DNA of 64,000 nucleotides, taken from Sepioteuthis lessoniana (Eukaryota > Mollusca > Cephalopoda > Myopsida > Loliginidae). The stretch is from positions 7,501-71,500 of the forward strand of contig CAUZXS010004306.1 of the NCBI GenBank assembly GCA_963585895.1, in the 5' to 3' direction. Below, piece after piece: positions 49,200 to 60,640 of this stretch; the first letter of the stretch is position 1, and each line of letters opens with the position of its first letter. A program made the position numbers and the translations under genes. The notes beneath the pieces were generated by a model. It ran no database searches, was not told where the DNA came from, and was given only the letters and a program-made list of their open reading frames with translations.

Positions 49200-51395
49200 G
49201 AACACCTAACAGATTAAATAGATTTCACACTAGAAAATAGATTAACATACCCTAATACAAAATTTCAGAAAAGAGAGGGAAAACTATGGACCTACACCTA
49301 TGCAAATAATACTAAAGTATAGATAGACTATGTCTTTATGAATAAGAAATGGAATAATAGTGCACTGAATTGCAAGTCATATTCCTCTTTCAAGGGTGTG
49401 TCCTCCGATCACCAAATTGTCACAGCAAAAATACAACTGAGCCTACAAAGGAATATGACACAAACAACCAATGTACACTATGACTGGTCCCTGCTTAATA
49501 ACAGGGATATTAGAGATAAATATGCGTTAAAACAAAGAAACAAATTCGATGCACTACAGGAGAAGACAGAAACACATGCTCTGAATGATAAATCTGAGAA
49601 TTTCATCAATGCCCATTTAGAAGCGGCAGCAGAATGCATACCAACTAAATAAAGAGCTAAACCTAGAGTCCCATAGGAGACATTAGCGGTTAGAAAAAAG
49701 TGTGCAAACGTGAAAACTGCTTCCAAATGCAAGAGGAAGAACCCAACCAATACCAATGCCCCCAAACTTAAAAAAGCACAAAATGAATTAACTAACATAT
49801 ACCTAAAAGAACAAATAGAATACATACAACATCAGATCGATAAGATTAGAGACTCAGTTAAAGATAGACAATCTTGGATAGCATGACAAACAGTAAATGA
49901 AGTAAGCAGAAGGAAGAGCACTGTGAAAGCAAAACTGAAAGCTACCAGCCAAAAAGAACGAATACAACTATGGAAACAATATTTCGAGAATTTACTCGGA
50001 AACCATCTGAATGTTACACATGAACCAATCACAAGAATTATTAGTAAACAACTAGACATCAACCTAAAACAGTTTACGCAAGAAAAACTCGACTCAGTAC
50101 TAAGAAAAACAAAAAAATAGAAAAGCAGCAGGGCTTGATGAAATACCCCCAGAAGTATGAAAGACCAGGGAATTCGATGACATACTGCTCCAACACTGTA
50201 ATGCCATATATAATCAAACCACAATAGATAGATCAACAAAGAAATGCATCCTCCCCTTCACTAAGGGCAACTATGGATTAGTCAAGAACTACCAAGGTAT
50301 AACCCTTATATCCATAGCGACCAAGATATACAATGCTCTACTACACAACTGCATAGAACCCAAAATTCAGAACATACTTAGGAAGAACCAAAATGGCTTT
50401 CGGAGAAATAGATCCATGATGTCATAAATTTTGACTGTCAAATTCTTGAAAGTATACATGCAAAAAACCTAGAGGCAACAATATTATTTGTCAACTTTGC
50501 CAAGGCCTTTGACTCCCAACACAGAAGAAAGATGGAGCAAATACTACTCGCCTACGGCCTACCCAAAGAAACTGTCATAGTCATAATGATGCTATATAGA
50601 AAACAAAAGTAAAGTCTGCTCCCTGGATGGAGACACAGACTACTTCGACATTATAGCAGGTGTGCTGCAAGGAGGCACATTAGCTCCATAACTCTTTATC
50701 ATCTGCCTAGACTACATGCTTAGAATGTCTATTGATAAAATGAAAAACAACGGTTTCAAGCTGACAAAGAAAAGAACCAGAAGATACCCCGCACAAGCAA
50801 TTAGGGACATGGACGACACCAATGACATAGCACTTCTGGCAAATACTCCCGCCCAAGCCGAAACCCTGCTTCATAGTCTGGAATGAGCCGATGCAGGCAT
50901 AGGCTTCCATGTCAATGCACATAAGACGGAACATGTGTGCTTTAATCAAAGAGGCGACATCTCCACACTAAACGGTAGTTCTCTGAAACTAGTAGACAAG
51001 TTCACCTACCTAGGAAGCAGTGTCTCATCAACTGAGTCAGACATCAACACGCGACTAGCAAAGGCATGGACAGCTATCAATAGGCTATCGGTCATATGGA
51101 AGTCAGACCTGACTGATAAAATGAAACATAGTTTTTTCCAGACAGTGGTCGTGTCAATACTGCTGTATGGATGCACTACATGGACACTAACTAAATGTAT
51201 AGAGAAAAGATTGACGGCAAGTACACAAGAATGCTGCAAGCAATATTGAATGAGACTTGGAAGCAGTACCCCACAAAGCAGTAGCTATACGGCCACTTAC
51301 CACCCATCATGAAAACTATCCAAGTTGGATGAACCAGACATGCAGAACACTGCTGGAGAAGTAGGGACAAACTCATACTCTTGTGGACCCCTTCA
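49200..51395 (+). pseudogene. Decayed APE-type LINE, RTE-like
   Basis: From left to right the plus strand encodes, in several broken frames: the end of an endonuclease domain (IDYVFMNKKWNN, then SSDHQIVTAKI, matching the SDH.....A motif); a basic linker; RT fingers (KNYQGITLISIATKIYNALL); a VNFAKAFDS motif near 50495; FDIIAGVLQGGTLAP; a catalytic box degraded to DMDDTNDIALLA where Y.DD is expected; VDKFTYLGSSVSSTESD; and KSDLTDKMKHSFFQTVVVS with LYGCTTWTLTK. It stops within GHLPPI..TIQV and lacks the C-terminal part seen at 33.3 kb. No frame spans the RT, so it is inactive. Confidence 0.88.
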
Positions 51396-51399
51396 ATCT

Positions 51400-51648
51400 A
51401 ACAGTCATTTGGTTGCACATAGTTAAATGGTTTAACATTTGACCCATATATGGGACTCTTACAGGTACTACACCAGATCAGAGTGAACTTGGGAGCAATG
51501 GTAATGAAGGAGTACTCTACATTCCCCATAACTCAAGAACTGGAGCCTCATCATTAGATGATTTATTGTCATGTACAGGACACTCATTGGAGTTCATACT
51601 CTTCTGCAGAAATGCAGTCAGCATATTCTACAGCCCCAGCCAACAGGA
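51400..51648 (-). repeat. SINE A, right piece
   Basis: One array unit (GGTTGCACATAGTTAAATGG), then a body with GTACTCTACATTCCCC, AAGAACTGGAGCCTCATCA and CTACAGCCCCAGCCAACAGG. It continues the piece at 49005-49195. Confidence 0.75.
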
Positions 51649-51779
51649 TAGGTTTCCTAACCATTGCATTCATAATGACACACCAATTATTAAAATCTAC
51701 ACAAGGAGACAAAAATTCTACATTTCGTAATATGAATAAATATAGCAAACATCAATTAGACAAAAAATTGATAATTTAA

Positions 51780-52540
51780 TATTCATTTACCTTCTGTGAG
51801 AAAACTTATCCGTCCCAGAATAGTTTTTACAAGTGTACATAAATTTCATACACTAAATGTAACAATTAATGTCATAAGAGCAATACAATTTCTGAATTGT
51901 GCCTAAAAAGTACAAAGGATACATTTTGACGAATTTGTAATATCCCACTGTTGGTGAGTTATTCTTGAAAAAAGCTTAATGTTATTCACAGGACTAGAAA
52001 TGAATGAAAATTATACTAACACTTCATAAAGTAGAATTTGATAATTTAACCCTTTGAATCCAAAAGCCCAATATTTCAAGCTGAGGGCTATTTTATTATA
52101 GGCATGATCACCACACTTGGGAAAGAATAAAAATCTGTATGAAAAAAAAAGTTCAGACATGCAACTAAGTACCTACTTTACAGAATGAGCTGAAAGAATC
52201 AGGTTTAACAACATTAGAAGTAAGAGAGTCTGCAGTGTCACTGTAAACCTAATAGTTTGGACTTAAGGAAATTAATATAGTGACCATTCAACAGGGTTTT
52301 TTTTTATGGATGGATGGATGGATGGGGTAAATCTGAATGAATATGTCTGTGCCCTGGAGCAGAGTTTGAATCTTTTGTACTAAATTTTGCAATAATCTAA
52401 AATTTGTTAGAGCAAGTTTTCACACATAAGCTGTATATTGTGCATTGAAAAATGATGAAAGTGCATTTAGTGCAAGCATTACTTAGAGAATTATATACAT
52501 AGTAACACATAAAAGCAAACCTAACAGTTGAATTATAGTT
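51780..52540. other. MITE fragment and GGAT run
   Basis: At 52046-52135 an exact TTAA is followed by CCCTTTGAATCCAAAAGCCC and AATATTTCAAGCTGAGGGCT, matching the reversed right end of the MITE at 23784-24029; its other end is not found. A short GGAT microsatellite lies at 52311-52325. Otherwise nothing is recognised. Confidence 0.5.
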
Positions 52541-52776
52541 GGTTAGTCGATTTCTTTGTTAAATAGCATATCAACCTTCATGGATTATTTAATGCCAAAG
52601 TCATCCTTGTAGAAGAACAGTGGTTGTACTATTTAACCCAGAGTTGAGCGGATAAGGGAGTTCATACTTTTCCCAAGGGTATCAGTTCAAAATTGAATGT
52701 AATAGCATGACTAGAGTTCAAACTCACTATAATGTTGCAGTCCACCATATTAGCTACTATGCCACAGGGATACTAC
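52540..52776 (-). mobile_element. SINE B, full length with TSD
   Basis: An exact 12-bp direct repeat TTGAATTATAGT (52528-52539 and 52777-52788) bounds it. The tail is at the left (GCATATCAACC, ATTTAATGCC). The reverse complement of the right end reads GTGGCATAGTAGCTAATATG, then AGTTTGAACTC, which are tRNA-type A and B boxes. The middle has GTACTATTTAACCCAGAG and TTTTCCCAAGGGTATCAG. This copy defines the family. Confidence 0.92.
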
Positions 52777-53262
52777 TTGAATTATAGTGGGTAATAAAAA
52801 CAACTTTTGAGAGGTACAACTACATCAGCACAATATTGTGCCTTTAATTTGAATTTGTCTCTTTGCTACTATATGGTTACTTCTGTTTGCATGTTGGTAA
52901 TATATTTTAGAGAACATCAATTTATAGAAAAACCTGACCACCAGTAGCCAAGATATTTTAGAAGAGCTAGGATCATTAAAAATACCATATAATTAGCATT
53001 ATATAAGTTAAAAAAAATAATAATATGCACACACAGAGCTGATTCTCAAATTAAAATATTTTTGATACATCCATGTAACAATATTTGTGTGTTTATATGG
53101 ATGTCATTCTTTTTCTCTTTACTTGGAACCTATATAAAGGGTGTATACAAAATATATAAAATGAAAAAAACATTTTAAAAACTATTTAAAATAGTGACAC
53201 TCATGATATACAAAAACACAAAGTTTATTCTTAAGGCTTTCAGTGTTCCATTATCAGGGTAT

Positions 53263-53545
53263 ATATTTACCCAACTCCTCTGCTATGAGCAGGATGCAAC
53301 ACAAGGTTCATTTTTAAGCAGAGTACAGCTGATATAAATTCAGTTTTCCTTCTCCTAAACTGGTTGCATTACCAAAGCTAAAGATCTGGTCTGTCCTACT
53401 ATTTACAAATAGCTGGGAGAGGGGGAAGAACAGAAAGATTCATGCATTTCCCAAAGGCATTAGTGTGAAATGAAATGCAAACAGGTTTCTTAACTCTGAT
53501 GTTGATTCTATTTCCTATGATGATAACTGTTTTACAAAATATACT
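53263..53545 (-). repeat. SINE C copy
   Basis: The 3' end is at the left (ATTTACCCAACTCCTCTGC, GCAGGATGCAACACAAGG), then CCTACTATTTACAAATAGCT and CCCAAAGGCATTAGTGTGAA. The head is at the right, with CCTATGATGATAACTG as box A complement. Confidence 0.82.
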
Positions 53546-54224
53546 TCCTTAATACATGAAAAGTTTTTTCATTTCTATGGAAGCATTTACAAGCTATTTA
53601 TATGACAGAAAAGAAAGAGAAAGTGTAGCTAGAATCTCATAAACAAGTAGAGGGGAAAATACACACAAATGTAACAGATTTTTTTTTTTCAAATTTTTAA
53701 ATGAACTAATTTCCAAAAGATTTATATCCAAATTTAATTTGCTACTCAATAAATATTTCCAAAAAAGGAAGAAGCTCATTCGATTAAGTAAACAAATGTT
53801 AATCAATAATCAGAGTGAAATCAATAAGAGACTTATGGCAACTGGATGCCCAGAAGCTAAGATAATCATCTAAAGGGAGTGTTACTCTAATTATTTCTAA
53901 AGATCAATTAACACTAAAGTCTCAGTTCATTAAATATTTAGCAATGTCAATAACAGTAACATACTAGGAAAGATTACATCTATTTGTACCAAATCTTAAT
54001 CTAATAACAATTAGTACTTTTTGAACAATGAATGAGATATTTGCAATAAGGATGAATCATTAAAATGTTGTTGAAAGATTCTGTGTGTGACACTATGAGC
54101 TCTTTTGTCCATATATGCACATACTTAAATGTGTGTAGGTGCTAAAATGTCTATATAAGTAGGGGTATAGGCATAGCATATATGTATTTATTTGTATGGA
54201 TATGGGCATAGACATAGTGAATAT

Positions 54225-54263
54225 GTATGTATATGCATGCATGTGTGTGTGTGTGTGTGTGTG
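54225..54263. repeat. (TG)n microsatellite
   Basis: TG run at the truncated edge of a SINE A copy. Confidence 0.9.
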
Positions 54264-54266
54264 TAT

Positions 54267-54449
54267 GGTAGTATCTAAAGTAGAAGTAAATGGTAATAAA
54301 AGTGTAGTCCACATTCCTCTAAGTTCAAGAACTGGAGCCTCACTATCAAATGGTTTAGTGTTATATTCATGACACTCATTGAGGGAGCTCTTACCCCTCT
54401 GTAGATATGCAGTCATTATATTCTACAGCCCCAGCTGACTAGGCTGGGC
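54267..54449 (-). repeat. SINE A body fragment
   Basis: Blocks AAGAACTGGAGCCTCACTAT, AAATGGTTTAGTG and CTACAGCCCCAGCTGAC. The left part is replaced by the TG microsatellite. Confidence 0.78.
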
Positions 54450-54565
54450 AGTTCAAAAAAGAGTTAACAGTTGGCCATTAGACAAAGAGTGAAGAGAAAA
54501 CTGACCAGTGTCCAAGTCTTCATTTGCTATCTGCAAGAGCAATAGTTAAGGATTACTTATTTAGG

Positions 54566-55190
54566 TTGCCCAGTTGGCTGGGGCTGTAGAATACACCAAT
54601 GAGTGTCCTGGATTTGACACTAAACAATCTGATGGTGAGGTTCCTGTGATACTGGGGCTTTGGGGAATGCTGAGTACCCTTTCATTGCCATTGTTCCTAG
54701 GTCCACTCTGGCCCGGCGTGGTAGCATCTGATAGGGCCCTATCTATGGGTTAAATAGAATGACAGGCATACTTATGCTAAACTGAATTGTTTGACTAAAC
54801 TGAATAGCTTGAAATAGAAATGTTTTTTGACAATTAAACTGTACTTACATTTAAACTGCATGCTTATGCTAAACTGAATTATTTGAAATGGAACTGTTTT
54901 TGACATTGAAACTGTACTTACACTAAACTGAATTGTTTAATATAGAACCGTTTTGACATTCAACTGTGAGTAAACTAAATCTGTACTTATACTTAGCTGA
55001 ATTAGAACTGCTTGAGTAAACTGAATAGCTTGAAATAGAAATGTTTTTCACAATTAAATCATACTTACATTCAAACTGCATACTTATGCTAAACTAAATT
55101 GTTTGAAATAGAACTATTTTCATAAAAATGGATTTGGTGTTAAATAACCTACAAAGGTTGATATGCCATAAAACCCAACCAACCAACCAA
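54566..55190 (+). mobile_element. SINE A, full length with TSD
   Basis: An exact 10-bp direct repeat CTTATTTAGG (54556-54565 and 55191-55200) bounds the element and fixes its ends and direction: head TTGCCCAGTTGGCTGGGGCT, body, about 300 bp of array (AACTGAATAGCTTGAAATAG and relatives), tail AACCTACAAAGGTTGATATG, end AACCCAACCAACCAACCAA. The head has only weak similarity to tRNA boxes A and B (GTTGGCTGGGG; GGATTTGACAC), so its origin is unclear. Confidence 0.94.
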
Positions 55191-55917
55191 CTTATTTAGG
55201 CTAAAGAGTGAAATATTATATGCACCCTCCACTCAGGACTGCCTGAAAAGTTAACAAAATTACAATATGCTTTTGGAATTCGTTTTCTTTTCTCTTTGTG
55301 AAACTGACTATGGCTAATAGTTTCAACCAAAACTAGCAGCTAATAGATCTTCTTTTAAAAACAAACAACATGAGGTTGAGGTCATTTAGCAGGTGAAACT
55401 GGATGAGCCACAGTTGATACTGCAACATTTGTACAAAATTGTGTATTAGGTGTTTTCATGTTAGTGAGATTTTTTAAAACTTCAAAAAGAATTGAACTTA
55501 ATCCTGTTTAAAGGGAAACAAACATATGGCCTTGGTACATTGAAAGATTCCTATCTAAATAACTTGATACTGACTAATATTCGAATAGAAGAAAATATAA
55601 AAATTGCAAATTGCCTAAAAACATATAGGCCATTTTTAAAGAATTGCTTGGCTTAAAACAAAAAATAATAGTTAATAAGGAGTTAGGTTTTACTTACAAA
55701 GATAAATGGTAAAAATTACTTATATTTATAGATATAATCTACAGCCTTTTAACAATTTTCTTATCAATGCATTTGATAAAATTGTGAATATTAATCACAG
55801 ATTAAAAATTATACAAAAAATTTCAGATAAAAATTTAGCTAATAATTGTTTCAAGTGAAGTAGTTATTTACTAAGCTTTGCTTAGATATGATATATAGGC
55901 CTGAGTTTACTTACAGT

Positions 55918-56027
55918 GCCTACTATTGCTTAAATAGTTGCCCATCTAAATACTGAACGGGCTCATTGCAGCTTTGATGATCTAGCAGGAACCAGTTCTT
56001 TCAGTGAGACTTGGCCATCCACCAGGC
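55918..56027 (-). pseudogene. 5S rRNA-like pseudogene
   Basis: The minus strand runs from GCC to GGC with the order and spacing of 5S rRNA: GGATGGCCA, CTGGTTCCTGCTAGATCATC (compare CCGGTTCTCGTCCGATCACC), AAGCTGCAATGAGCCCG, GTTCAGTATTTAGATGGGC (compare GTTAGTACTTGGATGGGTG), and a closing TAGGC. At 110 nt it is about 10 nt short of normal 5S, and it has many substitutions, including in the internal promoter region. It is either a dead gene copy or the head of a 5S-derived SINE; no body or tail beyond it is recognised. Confidence 0.75.
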
Positions 56028-56129
56028 TATGTACTTATTGATCCACTCTCATATAGATATATTTGTATTACTCTTGAAAATACAAGAGTTACCAACCAGT
56101 AAGAATTAGTCAAAACTGTTTGGAAATCA

Positions 56130-57555
56130 CCAAAATCACAAGTCTCATCAGAAATAACAAAACGTGAGAATTGGGTTACCCATTAAAACAGTTGTCCATT
56201 TTGCAACAGGGGTCAAAGGCAACACCTGCACTTACTTTGTTACACTAGTAACAAGGATATTTGAACATATTTCATTTAAAAATACAAATTACAGTAAGCA
56301 CAGCTAAGAGCCAACCAAGCTGATCAGAAGACAGCATTCAAGTCATACTTCTGTCCACCACATAATTTTATCAAATGAACTATTTAAAGAGCTAATAGCA
56401 GTACTGAGACAAGCTTCATCAAAAACACAGCTGGAGGACTGAATATTGTTACATTTGACAATATATTCACATAGATTCTACAAGAAGCTAAAGAAAAAGG
56501 ACTACTTTTCAATGAGAAAGATTTATATGACTTAAATATTTCAAAAGAGCTAGTACTGACCAGTCATCAATAGTGCAAAGGACCTAGAGACTAATAACCT
56601 AACAAAAGCCTTCATAAAACACCCCTTCAAGATTTAACACACCTCAATTACAGAAGGTAAGAACAGCAAGACAGAGATAAACAAACAGCTTAGAATGTTC
56701 AGAACCATCACACACTACAGGTGTAGTATAGGTAAAACTTATTCAGTCACCCATTCAATTGTCATCCACCAAATTTCTGCTTGATTGACTAGAATATCAA
56801 CACACAGGTGTTGAAAGTGCACTCCAATGCCATAAGGCCTTCAAGGATGAAAAAGAAGGTGCACCAACACAAAATTATTACTGGAGACTCATTGCTACTT
56901 AAGCAGACACCAAGCAAAATTTGTCAGCTGTAACAAGTTAAACCATCCAAAGTGATACAGGTGTGCAGACACCAGATTACAGCAAGAAGGGAAGATGAAA
57001 TAAATACAACGAAGATACAGAAGAAGGGGGAAAAATCAACACTCAGCCAAGAAATTACTGAAAAGCAAATTTCATAGAGCAACAAAGAATGGAAGAGCAA
57101 GCTGATTGAATCAATTTCAGAGATTTCACAGATGAAAGATTTGTGGATAAAAACAGAAAAGGAAAGACAACAGGTAATATACATATCTGAAAACTATTTT
57201 AAAAATACAGAAAAGGTAATACAAAGGAGAGTGTTTCATTTTAACCTCAACAACTTGAAGATTTCAATAAAAGCAATCTAAAACATCAAAAAATTATTGT
57301 CCCATCTATGTCAACAACAACATAAAAAAACAACACACAGTCAATGACAGAGTATACAAGCATAATACTCGAGAAAGCAAGAGAGTTATCAATTCTGAGA
57401 TAATAACTACTCCAAAACTAGCAAGAACTATCTATAAATCATCGGAATGACAGATTTTCTCTGAAATCACAACACACAAGAACTGAGTAAGCTGTTTAAA
57501 CAGTCATCTACTTGCAAACAGGGTCAGAGGCAACATCTGCACTTGCAGTGTTATA
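56130..57555. other. Decayed unit flanked by about 100-bp direct repeats
   Basis: 56135-56250 and 57460-57555 are similar in the same orientation (roughly three quarters of bases by eye), sharing GGTCA.AGGCAACA.CTGCAC and TTA.AC blocks. The 1.2 kb between is A-rich and purine-biased on the plus strand, somewhat coding-like but with stops in all frames. It could be a dead retroelement with short terminal repeats or a chance pair within an old duplication. No domain was recognised. Confidence 0.35.
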
Positions 57556-57559
57556 CATA

Positions 57560-58300
57560 CACATATGTATTGTATAGAAACGTTTTAAAAGATAAACTAA
57601 CCAGTTGAACCATTTAAAGAAAAACAAAACCACTTAGTAACCATAATTAGTTTTAAGATCTAATTCCAAATTCAACTATATGATTCATTCAATCAAGAAA
57701 ACTGTCTTAAACAATAGATCAATTTTACTCACACAAGCATCATACAAAAATAATATGAAAAGATTAATAAACAACCCCTTTGAGCCATTTCCTACAAACT
57801 AATTTTCAATTACTATTGAATCTGGTTGATAAGCATACAAATGATTAAGAATGAATAGTTAACTAAAAAGACAGGAAATGGTCCAAAATAGCAGATCTTA
57901 ATAGTAAGACTTTTTCCATCTGAAAGAATTGTCTGGCAGAATTATGAAATCAATGAACATGCATTTAACAATGCATCTTGCCATTAAGAATTGCTTCAAG
58001 ATTCTCCATTGACAGAACAAAAATTTAACATATGCCATGGATACCATTTTTAAATCACTTCATCTTGTCAAGCAATCAAAATATAACATTGTTTCAGACA
58101 TTTTATAGCCAAGAGATAAAATTAGTTAATTACTGAAAATTAACAATGATTGATGATCTTCATCTAAGAAAATAAATCAAAAATATAATATAAGACAAAC
58201 ATGGTACTGACAAATCAGAGTTGATGAGAGTATTGGGTAGGTTCATAAATGTTACTTCAACTTCTGCAACATCCCTTAATAGTAAGGCTGGCATTTTGCA
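57560..58300. other. No recognised feature
   Basis: AT-rich, no open frame or repeat match that I can support. Confidence 0.5.
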
Positions 58301-58490
58301 TGGTATAATGAATAGTTAGCTAGACTAGCAAACCATTAATAGTGAGTTTGAGTCTCATTGGGTGCTCCATACATCCAGCTTTGTACCACAATTAAGCAAG
58401 TTTAGTAAATAATTAGTGGTAAAGCGGGTTGCACAAAAATCCAGGGTCTTCCAGGGAAATGAGCATGCAAGTTCAAACCTCACCAGAAGT
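58300..58490 (+). repeat. Possible tRNA-derived SINE
   Basis: TAGTTAGCTAGACTAGCAAA, then GAGTTTGAGTCTC resemble boxes A and B. A second set (GTGGTAAAGCGGGTTGCAC, AAGTTCAAACCTCACC) follows about 130 bp later, as in a dimeric tRNA SINE. No other copy is seen in this window. Confidence 0.4.
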
Positions 58491-58499
58491 TTTATTGTT

Positions 58500-59035
58500 G
58501 TTTCAGATTTACAATATTCCTGTTATAGAGATAATGATCCAAATGAATTTTAAATAAAAAAGCAACCAAAATTGAAATAAAGAAAAATACTAGTTAAGAT
58601 TAATAATAAAAGTCCATACAAGTTACCAAAATGTCTGTTCAAAGAGAACAGTTATTTTAAATAATGCCATTACAATATATCTGCCATTATAACAAGTGGA
58701 TTTTTTATAAAGAGTATAAATAATTATTTCCAATGGTTAATGCAACTTCTTTTGAATTTCTTTTTAAATTTCAGTGTTATTTTAGGCAGTCTTTTGAAGA
58801 GTTTGATACTTTTAGTTTTAAAATAATGTAATGAAATCTTCATGTACTACAGATGAAAGTTAATGTCTGACAACAGTCTTGTAAGAATACAAAAACAAAC
58901 ATGCCATTTGAATGCATACATCAAAATACTGCTGTTAAAACAAATGCCATTACTATGAGAATTTAATGTATTTAAAAAGAAATATACCTTAATAAGTCTA
59001 AGATTTATCATTTTTTTAAAAACATAGATAATCTT
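58500..59035. other. No recognised feature
   Basis: AT-rich spacer before the SINE C cluster. Confidence 0.5.
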
Positions 59036-59039
59036 AAGT

Positions 59040-59150
59040 TATGAGTAAAATAGTAGGGCAGACTGACTATTTAACCTTGGTATGAAAACCAGTCTAAGAA
59101 AAGGAAAACTTTGAATTCAAACTTAAAAATTGACAGGGTTTGATAAATAC
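59040..59150 (+). repeat. SINE C fragment (cluster 1 of 4)
   Basis: AGTAAAATAGTAGGGCAGAC and AACCAGTCTAAGAAAAGG, the 3' half of the family, head missing. Confidence 0.7.
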
Positions 59151-59164
59151 ATCCACAATTTAAA

Positions 59165-59335
59165 GGTGTATGTATTTACCCATCTCTTCCACAATGGGCA
59201 GGATGCAACACAAGGTCATTTTTTTAAGCAGAGTACAGCTAGTTTGAACTCGTAATTTTACTTCTTCTAGACCAGTTGCTGTACCAAAATTAAAGAGTCC
59301 AATCTAAACTACTATTTACCCATGGATGAAGTGTT
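59165..59335 (-). repeat. SINE C fragment (cluster 2 of 4)
   Basis: Opposite orientation: GGGCAGGATGCAACACAAGG, TTTAAGCAGAGTACAGCTAG and ACTACTATTTACCCATGG. The head is missing; the next copy abuts. Confidence 0.75.
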
Positions 59336-59615
59336 GGTGGTGTAACAGTTATCATTATAGGAAATGGATACAGCGACCAGAGTTCAAATCCTAAATGAGA
59401 TTGTTTGCATTTCACATAGCATTAATACCCTTGGGAAAAGTATGTATCCAACTATTCTCCTTCCAGCTATGAGTAAATAGTAGGGCAGATGAGACTCTTT
59501 AACCTTGATATGGCAAACTATCTCTGAGAAAGAAAGCTGAAATCAAACCCGTTAACCTCCGCTTAAAAATTAAACTTGTGTGTTGCAATCTACAGAAGAG
59601 TTAGGTAAATACATA
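59336..59615 (+). repeat. SINE C copy (cluster 3 of 4)
   Basis: Head GGTGGTGTAACAGTTATCAT and AGAGTTCAAATCC (boxes A and B), then the full body to AGGTAAATACATA. It is the only complete copy in the cluster. Confidence 0.82.
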
Positions 59616-59624
59616 TTATTTACC

Positions 59625-59760
59625 TATGGAGATGGATTCATGCTTTTCCCAAGAGTATTAGCATAAAGGAAACTGCAAATAGGCTTGTCCAAGATTTGAA
59701 CTCAGGTTTCATGTTCATTTCTTATAGAAACTATTATCGCATGTTAGCAGTTTGCTAACA
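59625..59760 (-). repeat. SINE C fragment (cluster 4 of 4)
   Basis: Reads GATTCATGCTTTTCCCAAGA, then GTCCAAGATTTGAACTCAGG; the 5' half with degraded head at the right. It may be the head half of the copy at 59165-59335, split by insertion of cluster member 3. Confidence 0.72.
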
Positions 59761-59764
59761 TTTA

Positions 59765-60538
59765 TAGTCCACTTAATGTTATCTAATCTCTTTTACTTTT
59801 CATTCTTTAGATTAGTTCAAATATAAGTTCCAGCTTTAGTTCACCCCTGTCAATCCAATATCAATTGTTTAACATGTCATTAATATAACTGTTATTATTT
59901 TTATTCTTTCAATATAAATAAAATATAATATGAAGATTAATATGCAGGTTTCTTTATTTAAAGAAAATCAATGGAAGCCAGTGGTGCATTAGGAATGATA
60001 AAATAAGATATTTTTGTATACTGATAAATATTATTTTCTAATATTGTATAACATTTATACATATATCTGAATATTGTATACAAAAATGGTCACAATAGTT
60101 GAAAAAGAATTAAAAGATATGCAAGAAAAAGTTCATAATCATGCAATAAAGTTAATTCCTGATTTACAGAATACAAGTTAATAAGAATGGGCAGAAAAAT
60201 CTATGTTTAACAATATTAGAAATTGAAGAGTCTGAGGTGACTTAATAAAAATGTTTAAAATGATGTGTAAGTTTTTCAATCAATCAACCATAATAAATTC
60301 TTGAAGAAGTTACAGTGACCTAAAAGATCAAGAAAATACTATTGAAACAAATTGATGTACGATGAATATCAGGAGTTTTTTAGCAATAGAGTAGATAACT
60401 GGAATAGTTTGTTAGAGAATATGGTTCTCTAATGTGATATGAATACTTTTAAGAAGAATTATGATTGCTACTGTAGCATCACAAGTCATGATTAAGGGTT
60501 TTAAAATTTAAGTCAATGAAATTTATATGCGAAGTATG

Positions 60539-60540
<2 letters not shown>
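59765..60540. other. No recognised feature
   Basis: AT-rich sequence without supported features. Confidence 0.5.
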
Positions 60541-60600
<60 letters not shown>

Positions 60601-60601
60601 C

Positions 60602-60640
<39 letters not shown>
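60541..60640. repeat. Compound (TA)(TG)(TA)(CA) microsatellite
   Basis: About 100 bp; the TG-TA-CA part is self-complementary. It abuts a mariner derivative whose left terminus is missing. Confidence 0.95.

Noticed and set aside
49478-50239. Minus-strand frames of 115 and 135 codons
   Set aside because: They are antisense shadows of the decayed LINE reading on the plus strand.
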